DNA from: a virus
IMG/VR virus record: IMGVR_UViG_3300035670_000250
Location: 1 to 57,193 of that record
Length of the DNA stretch: 57,193 bases
Strand: one strand, 5' to 3'
The notes under the pieces were generated by a model that saw only the letters and a program-made list of their open reading frames with translations, had not been told where the DNA came from and searched no databases. Positions 45,224-53,327 of the stretch are shown here, in pieces (the stretch's first letter is position 1; each line of letters opens with the position of its first letter). A program made the position numbers and the translations under genes.

Positions 45224-46944
45224 TGTTTTCTACTAACAACATTTCCCAAAGAAGAGTTAATCGGATTTGAAGCATTACTCTTTTCATCCAAAATCACCTG
45301 AGCTTCATCAAAGGCCTCTGCTTCCATGTTATATTCTGAAGCAATTTGAGATATATTTGCCACACCTTGAATGTTTATCTGACCAACAAAAGAACTTATT
45401 TGTTCATTCGTAAATCCACCAGTTGACATGGTATTGAATATTGCTCCTACACTAACCTGACCCAATCCCGAACTACCTAAAACATTGACAAATCCGGTTA
45501 CTTGCGTTTGGTCGAGTCCCAAATTTGTAAGTGTATTTGTGTAAACTCCTATTTCCAAAGCACTAAATCCCATCGAAGAAAAGTCATTTGACAGAGAAGT
45601 TATTTGTTGTGTACTAAAACCAACTGAAATAAGACCATTGACAGTGTTGGTTATTTCTGCTTGTCCTGCTCCAGAAGCTGTGAAATTATTTATTAGTTGA
45701 TTTCTCTGTTGCAACGAAAAACCTTGAGAAGCTAAAGATTGATCCATCTGAGCAATTTCTTCTTCAGAAATCGGTATTGGTTCGGGTCTTAAAGGATCTA
45801 GATTTTCAACTATATCTTCTTCTGTCAAGTCTTTAGCTTGTTTCCACCCATTTTGAGTTTTAAGTTGTCGTGTTTCTTCACATTCCAATACTGTTCCATC
45901 TTCAAATTCGAGAATTATTTTTTTAGTCGTTTGTTCTGTTTCGGCACAAGACTTGTTCAATTTGAATCCTGGATTATTGGAAGTTGGAGAAATCCCTGGT
46001 GGATTGAGGTCTATTTTTGGAGCAGAAAGAATCATGTTCCCACCACTTATTATTTGTGCAGTTCCCTTTATACTGTGGAGAAAATTTCCATCTGTTTGCA
46101 TTGTGGTGTCACCAGCAACGTGTATTCTTGCGTCACCACCTACTTGGATGTCTAGATTTTTTCCTGAATATATTTTGATTGTGTCTCCCACATTCACAGT
46201 CAAATTTCCATAAACAGAAACATGGTTGTTTTTTCTGACTATCAGAAAATCGTCTCCTATTATCTTGTGAACGACAGAACCATCGGGGTGTATTTCCTCG
46301 AATGTCCCCGATTTGTGGTATCTGTGAATTCTTTCCGAGCCTGGAGTGTCGTCTACTTCAAACACATGACCCGATTCCGATTCTTGAACATGATTTTTTG
46401 GGTAGGCTGCATTATACGGAGTTTCAGGTTCAGACCAACTTCCACCCAAAGCAGTTGGGTTGCAGTCATCAACATCTTCTTTCTTTTTTTGTACTATAGT
46501 ATTTTCTATGTCTTCATTTCTAGCTAACTTATTGGTGTCTGGTTCATTGAGATAAGAGTCTTTTGGAAAAACTTCATTCGGATCGTTGAATCCGACAGAA
46601 GGATTTTTAGAAGATATGTCCCCAAGAGTGTTTATTCCACCAAAAGTTCCCAATATCATTGGTTGTTGACAACTGTCTCCATCCTTGAAGAAACCCAACA
46701 CCCAAGTTCCGGGCAATATTCCAGTTGGCGATATGCCAACTCCACTTGAACTTGCACTATGATAGGGCATCATGGGATGTGCCCACGGAAGACTTTCAGT
46801 TGGAATCTCTGTTTTGTTTGGGGTGTGTAGACCCACTATTCTCACTCGACAACGACCAATCTTCAGGGGATCGTTCACATCTTCGACAAACCCATACCAC
46901 CAAAAAAAGGTGTTATTTACGGTATCAATCGATTTCATAATCAT
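45220..46944 (-). CDS. 5: gp5 baseplate hub / central spike protein
   Basis: A 574-residue protein (T4 gp5 is 575). The N-terminal OB-fold is clear (FWWYGFVEDVNDPLKIGRCR, then GTWVLGFFKDGDSCQQPMIL). Residues about 190-300 form the beta-helix spike region (HRYHKSGTFEEIHPDGSVV and following short repeats). No lysozyme domain is visible between them, unlike T4. Residues about 345-390 resemble a Hint/intein-type segment, and residues about 395-530 hold helical repeats of the type GFSxxQ. Two in-frame starts exist: ATG 46944 overlaps the gp27 stop, and ATG 46938 lies 9 nt after GGAGG; the second is the better start by spacing. It forms the trimeric spike with PAAR at its tip. Confidence 0.88.
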   Translation of the reverse strand: MIMKSIDTVNNTFFWWYGFVEDVNDPLKIGRCRVRIVGLHTPNKTEIPTESLPWAHPMMPYHSASSSGVGISPTGILPGTWVLGFFKDGDSCQQPMILGTFGGINTLGDISSKNPSVGFNDPNEVFPKDSYLNEPDTNKLARNEDIENTIVQKKKEDVDDCNPTALGGSWSEPETPYNAAYPKNHVQESESGHVFEVDDTPGSERIHRYHKSGTFEEIHPDGSVVHKIIGDDFLIVRKNNHVSVYGNLTVNVGDTIKIYSGKNLDIQVGGDARIHVAGDTTMQTDGNFLHSIKGTAQIISGGNMILSAPKIDLNPPGISPTSNNPGFKLNKSCAETEQTTKKIILEFEDGTVLECEETRQLKTQNGWKQAKDLTEEDIVENLDPLRPEPIPISEEEIAQMDQSLASQGFSLQQRNQLINNFTASGAGQAEITNTVNGLISVGFSTQQITSLSNDFSSMGFSALEIGVYTNTLTNLGLDQTQVTGFVNVLGSSGLGQVSVGAIFNTMSTGGFTNEQISSFVGQINIQGVANISQIASEYNMEAEAFDEAQVILDEKSNASNPINSSLGNVVSRKQ

Positions 46945-48242
46945 CCACCTCCGACTTTCACTTGGTCGGGAATTTGATTGATGTAAGAATCCTTCATCAT
47001 TTCCAATCCCATGTAGTAACCATCCTGCCTAACTATGTGATGTCCGATTGATGTCACCAAATATTTTCCTGATAAATTAGGATCATTTACGGACTCTCCT
47101 TTTTTCAGGGGGAGAAATTCTGTGGAGGGGATCATCACTTCTACTATTTCCCCGACTCTTCTCCGCGAGTCTCCCTGAATATCAATTTTTAAAATTTTGT
47201 CGTGCATACGAGCTATCTGTGAATTTCTTTTTTGTGTTTTCTGCTGAATAATTTGTTCTGGTGTGTCATCAAATAAAAATTTACTATTGCTTCTTATAAA
47301 CATCTTGTTGGTTGGTTTTTGTGTTATCAGATAGGAAACTGGTGCTATGGGATTTTCGTGTATTGCTTTGGTGTTGTCGAAATCTTCAACGTATGAAAAG
47401 AATTTGTATTCTAAATTTTTGTATGTGGAATCAAAAATCCCCATGATAGAAGAGAAAACTCCCTGCATTTCCATCTCACTTTTTTTGTACCCATCAGAAA
47501 GTTCTGTGTATGATTCCATTCTTCTCAGTTGGGTGTTGATGTCTGGGAAAGAGAAATTGTTCTTTTGTGATGGGGTATATTCAAAAGTAGTGGTTGGTTG
47601 TTGTAACTTCAAAAGAGAAAGGGGAACAAAATAAAAACAACCCATTCCCTCAAAAAATACATAGTCACAATTTTCTTCGTACGAAGTCTTACTAGCAAGC
47701 CAATTTAATGCTTGAAATGGTGTCCAATTTGGTATCACGATATTCGTTTCGCTATTGGTGTCTTCTATTACTACAATACTTTCGTTTTTATCCGTTTTCA
47801 AGAAATCGTCAAATATCAATCTTGCAATTTCGGATATCTTTTTTGCTGAGTATGCTTTTGATATTTTTGTCGAATAATCCAAGAAATATTGTTTAGATGC
47901 AAATTTCAAAACCAAGAAAGTTTCGTTTTTTCCTGGAATTCTTTCGTTCATGGCTATTTCATGAACATAAAAGGTTTTTACTATTTCTTCGGAGGAAGGA
48001 GTTTTGAAGATTATTTCTATTGTTTCCTTTCCGATCAGGGGGATATTGCTCACAAAATTGTTTTGATCCAATATCATTAGAGATCCTGTAAGTGTGTTCG
48101 AAAACATACTTTCGTAAATTTCTAATTCTATGAATAATTTGCTAGCATCGATTCGAACACCGGAATGATTGATTATCTCCAACTTAAGTAGATTTATTTC
48201 ACTACCAACTGATATTCTATCTTTTAAAATATTTGAGGACAT
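46941..48242 (-). CDS. 27: gp27-like baseplate hub protein
   Basis: A 433-residue protein (T4 gp27 is 391) directly upstream of gp5 and overlapping it. Patterns in line with hub proteins are the N-terminal LKLEIINHSGVRIDASKLFI, the mid domain with YVHEIAMNERIPGKNE, ISEIARLIFDDFL, and a C-terminal GKYLVTSIGHHIVRQDGYYM. Hub trimers form the pseudo-hexameric adaptor between gp5 and the tail tube. Synteny and strand pattern are strong; sequence similarity to T4 is low, as expected for this family. Confidence 0.82.
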   Translation of the reverse strand: MSSNILKDRISVGSEINLLKLEIINHSGVRIDASKLFIELEIYESMFSNTLTGSLMILDQNNFVSNIPLIGKETIEIIFKTPSSEEIVKTFYVHEIAMNERIPGKNETFLVLKFASKQYFLDYSTKISKAYSAKKISEIARLIFDDFLKTDKNESIVVIEDTNSETNIVIPNWTPFQALNWLASKTSYEENCDYVFFEGMGCFYFVPLSLLKLQQPTTTFEYTPSQKNNFSFPDINTQLRRMESYTELSDGYKKSEMEMQGVFSSIMGIFDSTYKNLEYKFFSYVEDFDNTKAIHENPIAPVSYLITQKPTNKMFIRSNSKFLFDDTPEQIIQQKTQKRNSQIARMHDKILKIDIQGDSRRRVGEIVEVMIPSTEFLPLKKGESVNDPNLSGKYLVTSIGHHIVRQDGYYMGLEMMKDSYINQIPDQVKVGGG

Positions 48243-48248
48243 TCTATT

Positions 48249-49250
48249 TTAACCCCTGAATATTTCTTTTATTTGTTTTAGGATTTCTTCGACTACCTGC
48301 GGTTTTGGGACCAGTATTCTTCTCTTGGATTCATTCAATTCCAGTTCGTGCTCTTCGTTTGTGGTATAATAGGAACTGTTCATATATTCCCCGTCGTCGT
48401 CTGCGATTGCAAAAACATCCGCAAAACTTCTATTGGTCTCAAGAGGATTGACAAAGTTTCCATTTGCTAAATTATCAGTAGTTGGGGGGAATATGAAGAA
48501 GTTATATGGATCTTCTTCATAAGAAACCAGTCCCTCCGAAAATATCATTCTAGGATCCCTATATTCGTCGTTGTATTTAAATTCATATGGTGCGTATCTT
48601 CTGTAGTTTATGATTCTAGTTATTGGGATTCTCACACATTTCACCACTCCGTAGTAGTCGAATTCGTAGTAAAAATATCTATTCCCACCCGAATTCAGAT
48701 TCCAAGATTGCCTTTCCAAAACCACTTCATAAAATTCACTGTTTACTGCTATTATTTCTGTGTCAAAAAACTCTCCGTCCAAAGAAACCTTTACCGAATT
48801 TCCTTTATTGAGAGTGTTTAAAAATTTTCCGCTAATTTCGGTAGAAGAGAAAACCGTGGATGAATTTACTTGTGATAGGGGACCATTGAAGATGGAATAC
48901 TGATTTTTGTCTTTCCATATATCAGGGACAAAAAAACTACTCCCTTGATACTTTTCATCTATGAACGACTGCAAGTCGGTATTGCTCAACGGCCAAGAAT
49001 AGTAGGGATTTATCACATCATTCACTATATAAAAAATCCAATGTAAGTCTGGTCTGTCATAGAGCCTGTGAGCTAGAGTATCTGGTCTTTCGGTGTCTCT
49101 TATCGTATATTCGTCAAAATTAGTCTTATAGGTTTTCAGATAATCGGAAAACTTAACCCGCAGAGTAACATTTCTAGCAGTTTTGAGGATTCTTTGCTCT
49201 TCTGTGTTATAGTACGGATAATCGATAGTGGGAAAATTTGTGAAATACAT
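48249..49250 (-). CDS. 53: gp53 baseplate wedge protein (enlarged)
   Basis: A 333-residue protein (T4 gp53 is 196). The first ~110 residues carry the gp53 pattern: KFSDYLKTYKTNFDEYTIRD, RPDTLAHRLYDRPDLHWIFYI, and NPYYSWPLSNTDLQSFI. gp53 clamps adjacent wedges at the inner baseplate. A beta-rich C-terminal extension (about residues 150-330) explains the larger size. It follows gp48 by 3 bp and has AAGGA before ATG. Confidence 0.88.
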   Translation of the reverse strand: MYFTNFPTIDYPYYNTEEQRILKTARNVTLRVKFSDYLKTYKTNFDEYTIRDTERPDTLAHRLYDRPDLHWIFYIVNDVINPYYSWPLSNTDLQSFIDEKYQGSSFFVPDIWKDKNQYSIFNGPLSQVNSSTVFSSTEISGKFLNTLNKGNSVKVSLDGEFFDTEIIAVNSEFYEVVLERQSWNLNSGGNRYFYYEFDYYGVVKCVRIPITRIINYRRYAPYEFKYNDEYRDPRMIFSEGLVSYEEDPYNFFIFPPTTDNLANGNFVNPLETNRSFADVFAIADDDGEYMNSSYYTTNEEHELELNESKRRILVPKPQVVEEILKQIKEIFRG

Positions 49251-49253
49251 GTA

Positions 49254-50549
49254 TCAATATCCTTGTTGTATTCTTTCTCTTGTGAGAAGTTCTAGTTCAG
49301 TGAAGTCTAAAGAAATTTTAATGGAATTTGCGGGTGCTCCAAAAGCTCTAGCCGATTCACTGAAAGGTGGGAGAGTCGCTTCGAAATCCCTGAAAAAGAT
49401 TAAATCCTTGCCACCGTAAGTCACTTCAACTTTAGTGCAAGCACACATTCCGATTCTGAACAGAAAGTCGTTTTGTTTTGTTCCATTGAAAAATCCTATC
49501 TTGAATTGGCCGGGGAAGTCCAAGAACATTCCCGCACTTGCTAATTTTGGATGGGAATATTTCTTGAATGCGTAGACAATGGAATATATCTTGAGAACAT
49601 CTTCTTTGCTTGATGGCATCAATTCCCAACTAAAACTGAAGGTTCTTCTTCCCACTCCCTTGAATATCTGTTCCTTGAACCTGTTGGGAGTTTGTCTGTT
49701 TGCTGCGTTTTGAAATTGATTCAAGTCTAGACCTTCGTTCCCCAATATTTTGGATAGGCCATCTGTTATTGTGGTGGGAACGGAACCTACTTTTCTCAAT
49801 ATAGCTTTCATTTCATCGGTGTCTGCTCCCTGACCATCGCCCGCCAAAGCCTGACCTGCCTTTGCGGCTGCCATGAGATTTAGGACACCAGTCAAGTCGG
49901 AATCCTCGTAATCCATAGAGTAAGAACTGTTCAATTGTGCTGTCATCGGCAATGCTATGGACAAGTTTGCTCTAACAGTTTTATCTGCAAATCCTAATCT
50001 AGTGGAAGCAAATGACCTCAGTCCCCTTCCTTGAATCGCGTTTTTGGTGTCCGCGTCATTTCCAGCTCTAAAGGCTGAAACCAAGTTTTCAGCTCCTCCA
50101 CTTTCTATCCAAGCTACACCAGCGATCCCACCAACGGCACCAAGAAGACCACCACCAAGCAATCCCAACGTCCCGCCTGCCGCTAAAGTAGCAGCTCTTT
50201 CCTTCAGTCCCGCTAATTCTTCTTCTTTCTCTTTTATCTCTCCAGATGTGGGGTCTGTGGATCCTAATAAATTGCTCAACTTGGAAGCTCTTTCAGAATT
50301 GGTTATGAAGGACGATCTTTGGACTTCCAGTGCTTGACCACCAGTGTCGTAAATATCGAAAAGAATATAATTTGCAAGTTTGGGATTATATCCTAAATCG
50401 GGTGGGAATTGAAGAACAGTTGTCTCTTTCCCAGTAAGCAAAGATTCCCAAGCACTAGACGGGAGATAATCAGACTCTAGGCTCTGTATCCCTTCGCCGG
50501 ATAATTTGCGTTGCCATTCTTCCTCTTGTGAATCGACTCTGGTAGGCAT
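49254..50549 (-). CDS. 48: gp48 baseplate tail-tube cap
   Basis: A 431-residue protein (T4 gp48 is 364). It should sit on the hub as the first tube-like ring. Typical features are PPDLGYNPKLANYILFDIYD near residues 49-68 and a tube-like domain near the C-terminus (RRTFSFSWELMPSSKEDVLK, then FKIGFFNGTKQNDFLFRIG). A Gly/Ala-rich hydrophobic segment (about 115-145) looks like a membrane or packing insert. It is first in the minus-strand operon read from the palindromic late promoter at 50566-50581. Confidence 0.85.
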   Translation of the reverse strand: MPTRVDSQEEEWQRKLSGEGIQSLESDYLPSSAWESLLTGKETTVLQFPPDLGYNPKLANYILFDIYDTGGQALEVQRSSFITNSERASKLSNLLGSTDPTSGEIKEKEEELAGLKERAATLAAGGTLGLLGGGLLGAVGGIAGVAWIESGGAENLVSAFRAGNDADTKNAIQGRGLRSFASTRLGFADKTVRANLSIALPMTAQLNSSYSMDYEDSDLTGVLNLMAAAKAGQALAGDGQGADTDEMKAILRKVGSVPTTITDGLSKILGNEGLDLNQFQNAANRQTPNRFKEQIFKGVGRRTFSFSWELMPSSKEDVLKIYSIVYAFKKYSHPKLASAGMFLDFPGQFKIGFFNGTKQNDFLFRIGMCACTKVEVTYGGKDLIFFRDFEATLPPFSESARAFGAPANSIKISLDFTELELLTRERIQQGY

Positions 50550-50565
50550 TTTTTCCCCTTTTCTT

Positions 50566-50581
50566 TATAAATATATTTATA
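50566..50581. promoter_or_regulatory. Palindromic bidirectional late promoter between gp48 and gp4
   Basis: The sequence TATAAATATATTTATA is a perfect 16-bp palindrome, two T4 late octamers (TATAAATA) back to back, one on each strand, in the 34-bp gap between divergent genes. The plus octamer is 50566-50573 and the minus octamer 50581-50574. gp4 (ATG 50584) would then have an almost leaderless transcript; gp48 (ATG 50549) would have a leader of about 20 nt with AGGGG in it. Both directions cannot be occupied by polymerase at once because the octamers abut. Confidence 0.75.
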
Positions 50582-50583
50582 CC

Positions 50584-51036
50584 ATGAGCTACAAAGGATT
50601 TTATAGAATCAAAAACCCACAGAAATACAAGGGCGACCACAAAAATTGTGTTTTCAGGTCACTGTGGGAAAGAAAGTTCATGAAATATTGCGACGAAAAC
50701 ACCAACGTACTGGAATGGTCTTCTGAGGAAGTCAGAATCCCTTACATATCCCCAATAGACAATAGACGACACACCTATTTCGTGGACTTCTTGATGAAGG
50801 TAAAGGACAGGGAAAATAAAATAAAAACATACCTTATAGAGATAAAACCAAAAAGACAAACGGAAAAGCCTCTTGTCACCGAAGGAAAAAAGATGACAAG
50901 TTCATTGAAAAGACAAATGGTCACTTACATAATAAACAAGAGTAAATGGGAAGCAGCTAAAGACTATTGCGAAGATAGAGGATGGAAATTTGTGATACTC
51001 ACAGAAAAAACTCTATTCGGAAAAAAGAATAAATGA
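50584..51036 (+). CDS. 4: gp4 head completion protein (nuclease-like fold)
   Basis: A 150-residue protein, the same length as T4 gp4. It completes the head after packaging. Seen: YRIKNPQKYKGDH at the N-terminus, FRSLWERKFMKYCDEN, and a PD-(D/E)xK-like motif with FVDF (D68) and IEIKP (E86, K88). ATG 50584 is chosen because the late promoter lies directly before it and the first recognisable family residue (Y3) follows at once; an upstream in-frame start would lie within the gp48 gene. Its stop overlaps the next start as ATGA. Confidence 0.92.
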   Translation: MSYKGFYRIKNPQKYKGDHKNCVFRSLWERKFMKYCDENTNVLEWSSEEVRIPYISPIDNRRHTYFVDFLMKVKDRENKIKTYLIEIKPKRQTEKPLVTEGKKMTSSLKRQMVTYIINKSKWEAAKDYCEDRGWKFVILTEKTLFGKKNK

Positions 51037-51653
51037 TAGAAGAAATAGAAAGAAAAATCGTGGAGCAGGAAATAAACTACGAAGATCTTAGTTTCATGGA
51101 CTGGGCGCAAAATGAGATAAATTTATTGAGTGGTCCTCAAAGAATAGAGTTGAGTGAAGATATATTGAATAGTGAAAATTTTAGAGGATGGTTCATGGGC
51201 AATTTTTACACTTTTAATTACCTGTATAAAGAAGATCCTACCTCCAAGTTTATTCCATCTTACGATAGACAACCCTTAATATACTTGCTTAAGAGGAAAG
51301 GAAAAATAATACATGGATTCAATTTAAATTACCTCAATCCACTAAGTGTATTGAAACTTTTCATGAACGACATATTCAGTTTTTATTATCAGCAATTGGA
51401 CGAAGATGAAAAATCCTACAACAGTAGATCTTTAGCAACCTACGAAAATATATTGAGGTATGACAGATTATTCGCGAGTAGAGCAATATACAGAAAATAC
51501 AACATAAATTTAATAAATTCAGTAAAGGTGATTCCCAAGAGATATATAAAGATATACGCCATGATGGGAAATGGTTTGTTTCCCAAATCTTCAAAATCTA
51601 CGGTTTATCAAGCAACTATAAAACACATGAATTACCGAAGAGCAAATAGTTAG
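51033..51653 (+). CDS. Conserved-looking structural protein, unknown
   Basis: A 206-residue basic protein with FRGWFMGNFYTFNYLYKEDP near residues 50-69, SYDRQPLIYLLKRKGKIIHG near 75-95, and FNLNYLNPLSVLK following. The DRQPLIY...G.NLNYL pattern recurs in head or tail proteins of many T4-like marine phages. It overlaps gp4 (ATGA) and precedes the gp54-like gene, so it likely acts in head completion or tail-neck assembly. T4 gene 2 (DNA end protector) lies near gene 4 in T4, so this is one possible equivalent, without sequence proof. Confidence 0.6.
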   Translation: MIEEIERKIVEQEINYEDLSFMDWAQNEINLLSGPQRIELSEDILNSENFRGWFMGNFYTFNYLYKEDPTSKFIPSYDRQPLIYLLKRKGKIIHGFNLNYLNPLSVLKLFMNDIFSFYYQQLDEDEKSYNSRSLATYENILRYDRLFASRAIYRKYNINLINSVKVIPKRYIKIYAMMGNGLFPKSSKSTVYQATIKHMNYRRANS

Positions 51654-51665
51654 AGGAAAACAAAA

Positions 51666-52493
51666 ATGACTTCACCGTTTCCATATCAAAAGGGCGATCT
51701 TTATGAGGGGTTCATGAGCAAACTCAAAAGGAAAGGACTTGCTAGAACCAATGACTTTTATGTCAAAATAGAATTGAATGAAAATATCGCTAGGTTGCCT
51801 TTTGAAAACAGACAAAGATTCACAAGTGAGGACCAAAGAGAAATATCATTTATGTGCAAATCTGCGTCGTTGCCTAAACACTCGATCAAAGTTGAAGATT
51901 TTGTGGAAAAACCGAGTGTAGTTTCAAAAATAGCACATTATAGAGAAGAAAGTCAAATCCTCCCTATGACTTTTTATTGTGGACCCGACTTGTGGGAAAG
52001 GAAGTTCTTTGAAAAATGGATGAATTACGCAGTGGATCCAATCACATATACACCGAATTATTACAATGAATATGCAAAATTTAATAACATAACTTTATTT
52101 GTTTTGCCTAAAACCTTTTCGGGTCAAATGGTAAATGAGGGGTTTGTGGATTATATCTCTGCGGCAGATTTACAAACCACGTTCAATGGAACTCCAGCTG
52201 GAGGAGGTTCTTTTATAAACACCCCCCAAGGAATCGGGACTCCATTTGCATTCAGTAATAATTTTCAGGGAATATCAGACTCCCTAAAAAGTAACAGTAA
52301 AAAGGGAGCTGGTTCTGGACAAAAGATATACTACGTTAAGTTTTTCGAGTGTTACCCTACAAGTTTGAGTGAAGTTCAAATGAGCACTTCAAACGATTCC
52401 AATGCGATGGAATTTAACGTGGAAATAAGTTATAAATATTTTCAAACTATCACTGATTTGGAGTTCTCTCCACTGAAAGACGACGTTTTATAA
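51666..52493 (+). CDS. 54: gp54-like tail tube initiator
   Basis: A 275-residue protein (T4 gp54 is 320). Tube-fold features: TNDFYVKIELNENIARLPF, FMCKSASLPKHSIKVEDFVE (residues ~60-80) resembles the gp19/gp54 loop, and PMTFYCGPDLWERKFFEKWM. It forms the ring on gp48 from which tube assembly starts. GAGGA precedes ATG by about 7 nt. Its place before gp26 and the tape measure fits a baseplate-tube initiation role. Assignment is by fold pattern and context. Confidence 0.75.
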   Translation: MTSPFPYQKGDLYEGFMSKLKRKGLARTNDFYVKIELNENIARLPFENRQRFTSEDQREISFMCKSASLPKHSIKVEDFVEKPSVVSKIAHYREESQILPMTFYCGPDLWERKFFEKWMNYAVDPITYTPNYYNEYAKFNNITLFVLPKTFSGQMVNEGFVDYISAADLQTTFNGTPAGGGSFINTPQGIGTPFAFSNNFQGISDSLKSNSKKGAGSGQKIYYVKFFECYPTSLSEVQMSTSNDSNAMEFNVEISYKYFQTITDLEFSPLKDDVL

Positions 52494-52508
52494 TTATAGG
52501 AGATCGAA

Positions 52509-53234
52509 ATGGCTTTACCAAAAATTGGGGTTCCGTACTATTCGTTGAAGTTGGTGTCAGGAAAAAACATTCAATTCAGACCCTTTACGGTCAAGGAAGA
52601 AAAGATTCTTCTTCTTGCAAATGAAAGCAAGAATCAGAAAAACATTTCCAATGCAATCAAGAATGTTTTGAATTCTTGCATCATGCAGGAAGAGGGAAAT
52701 CCGCCTATAAATGTCGAGGAACTTCCAGTTTTTGACGTTGAATTGCTGTTTTTGCACATAAGAATGAAGTCTGTCGGTGAATATAGTGAATTTAAGTATA
52801 AGTGTGAGGAATGCGAAGGTTCACCGGAAGTTTCTACTAGACTAGACCTTAGAAATATAATTGTAGAGAATAATGATAAGAAAAAAGAAACTAAGCTCAT
52901 GTTGACCAAAGAGGTGGGGGTGGAACTTAGATATCCTCCGTTCAAGGTTCTTTTGAAAAATGAAAACTCCAGCAAAGAAAAGGATCCCTTTTCCGCACTG
53001 GAAATCATAAAAGATTGTATAGTTTCGGTTTTCGATGCAAATCAGGTATACCAAAGGAAGGATTTCACCGACCAAGATTTGAATGAATTTATAGAATCAT
53101 TGACACAAGATCAAATGTTGAAGATCAATTCATTCTTTGAAGACATGCCTAAATTGACTTATAACTTGGAGGTTGAATGTCCATGTGGTTTGGTTTCCTC
53201 CAAGAAACTGAGTGGAATCGCTGATTTTTTCTGA
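52509..53234 (+). CDS. 26: gp26-like baseplate hub assembly protein / tape-measure chaperone
   Basis: A 241-residue protein (T4 gp26 is 208) starting MALPKIGVPYYSLKL after AGGAG. The N-terminal pattern (IQFRPFTVKEEKILLLA) marks the T4 gp26 baseplate protein family. Cys pairs at residues 99/102 (CEEC) and 224/226 (CPC) may form a zinc-binding site. In other tails the protein encoded just before the tape measure is its chaperone. The gene ends GAT TTT TTC TGA, with the heptamer T TTT TTC in the right phase for -1 slippage into the next ORF. The shifted product would be 305 residues. Confidence 0.85.
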   Translation: MALPKIGVPYYSLKLVSGKNIQFRPFTVKEEKILLLANESKNQKNISNAIKNVLNSCIMQEEGNPPINVEELPVFDVELLFLHIRMKSVGEYSEFKYKCEECEGSPEVSTRLDLRNIIVENNDKKKETKLMLTKEVGVELRYPPFKVLLKNENSSKEKDPFSALEIIKDCIVSVFDANQVYQRKDFTDQDLNEFIESLTQDQMLKINSFFEDMPKLTYNLEVECPCGLVSSKKLSGIADFF

Positions 53235-53327
53235 TTAGTTTCCTCTATATGGACTTGGAAAATTATTTTAAGTTGAACTTCAATCTGATGCATGATCATA
53301 AGTTCTCCTTGGAATCTATAGAGGAAA
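53225..53327 (+). promoter_or_regulatory. Candidate programmed -1 frameshift signal (slippery site plus stem)
   Basis: T TTT TTC at 53225-53231 is a canonical X XXY YYZ slippery heptamer in frame with gp26, with the stop TGA at 53232. After a 7-nt spacer, TTTCCTCTATA (53239-53249) pairs perfectly with TATAGAGGAAA (53317-53327), an 11-bp stem with a 67-nt loop. Inside the loop, GAACTT (53275-53280) and AAGTTC (53300-53305) form a second stem. The -1 frame has no stop before ATG 53249, which has no SD sequence and lies in the stem. Confidence 0.7.

Noticed and set aside
45700-45970. Complete self-splicing intein in gp5
   Set aside because: Only a part resembling an intein N-terminal block is seen, the expected His is replaced by Arg, and there is no C-terminal HN-Cys/Ser splice junction or homing endonuclease domain.
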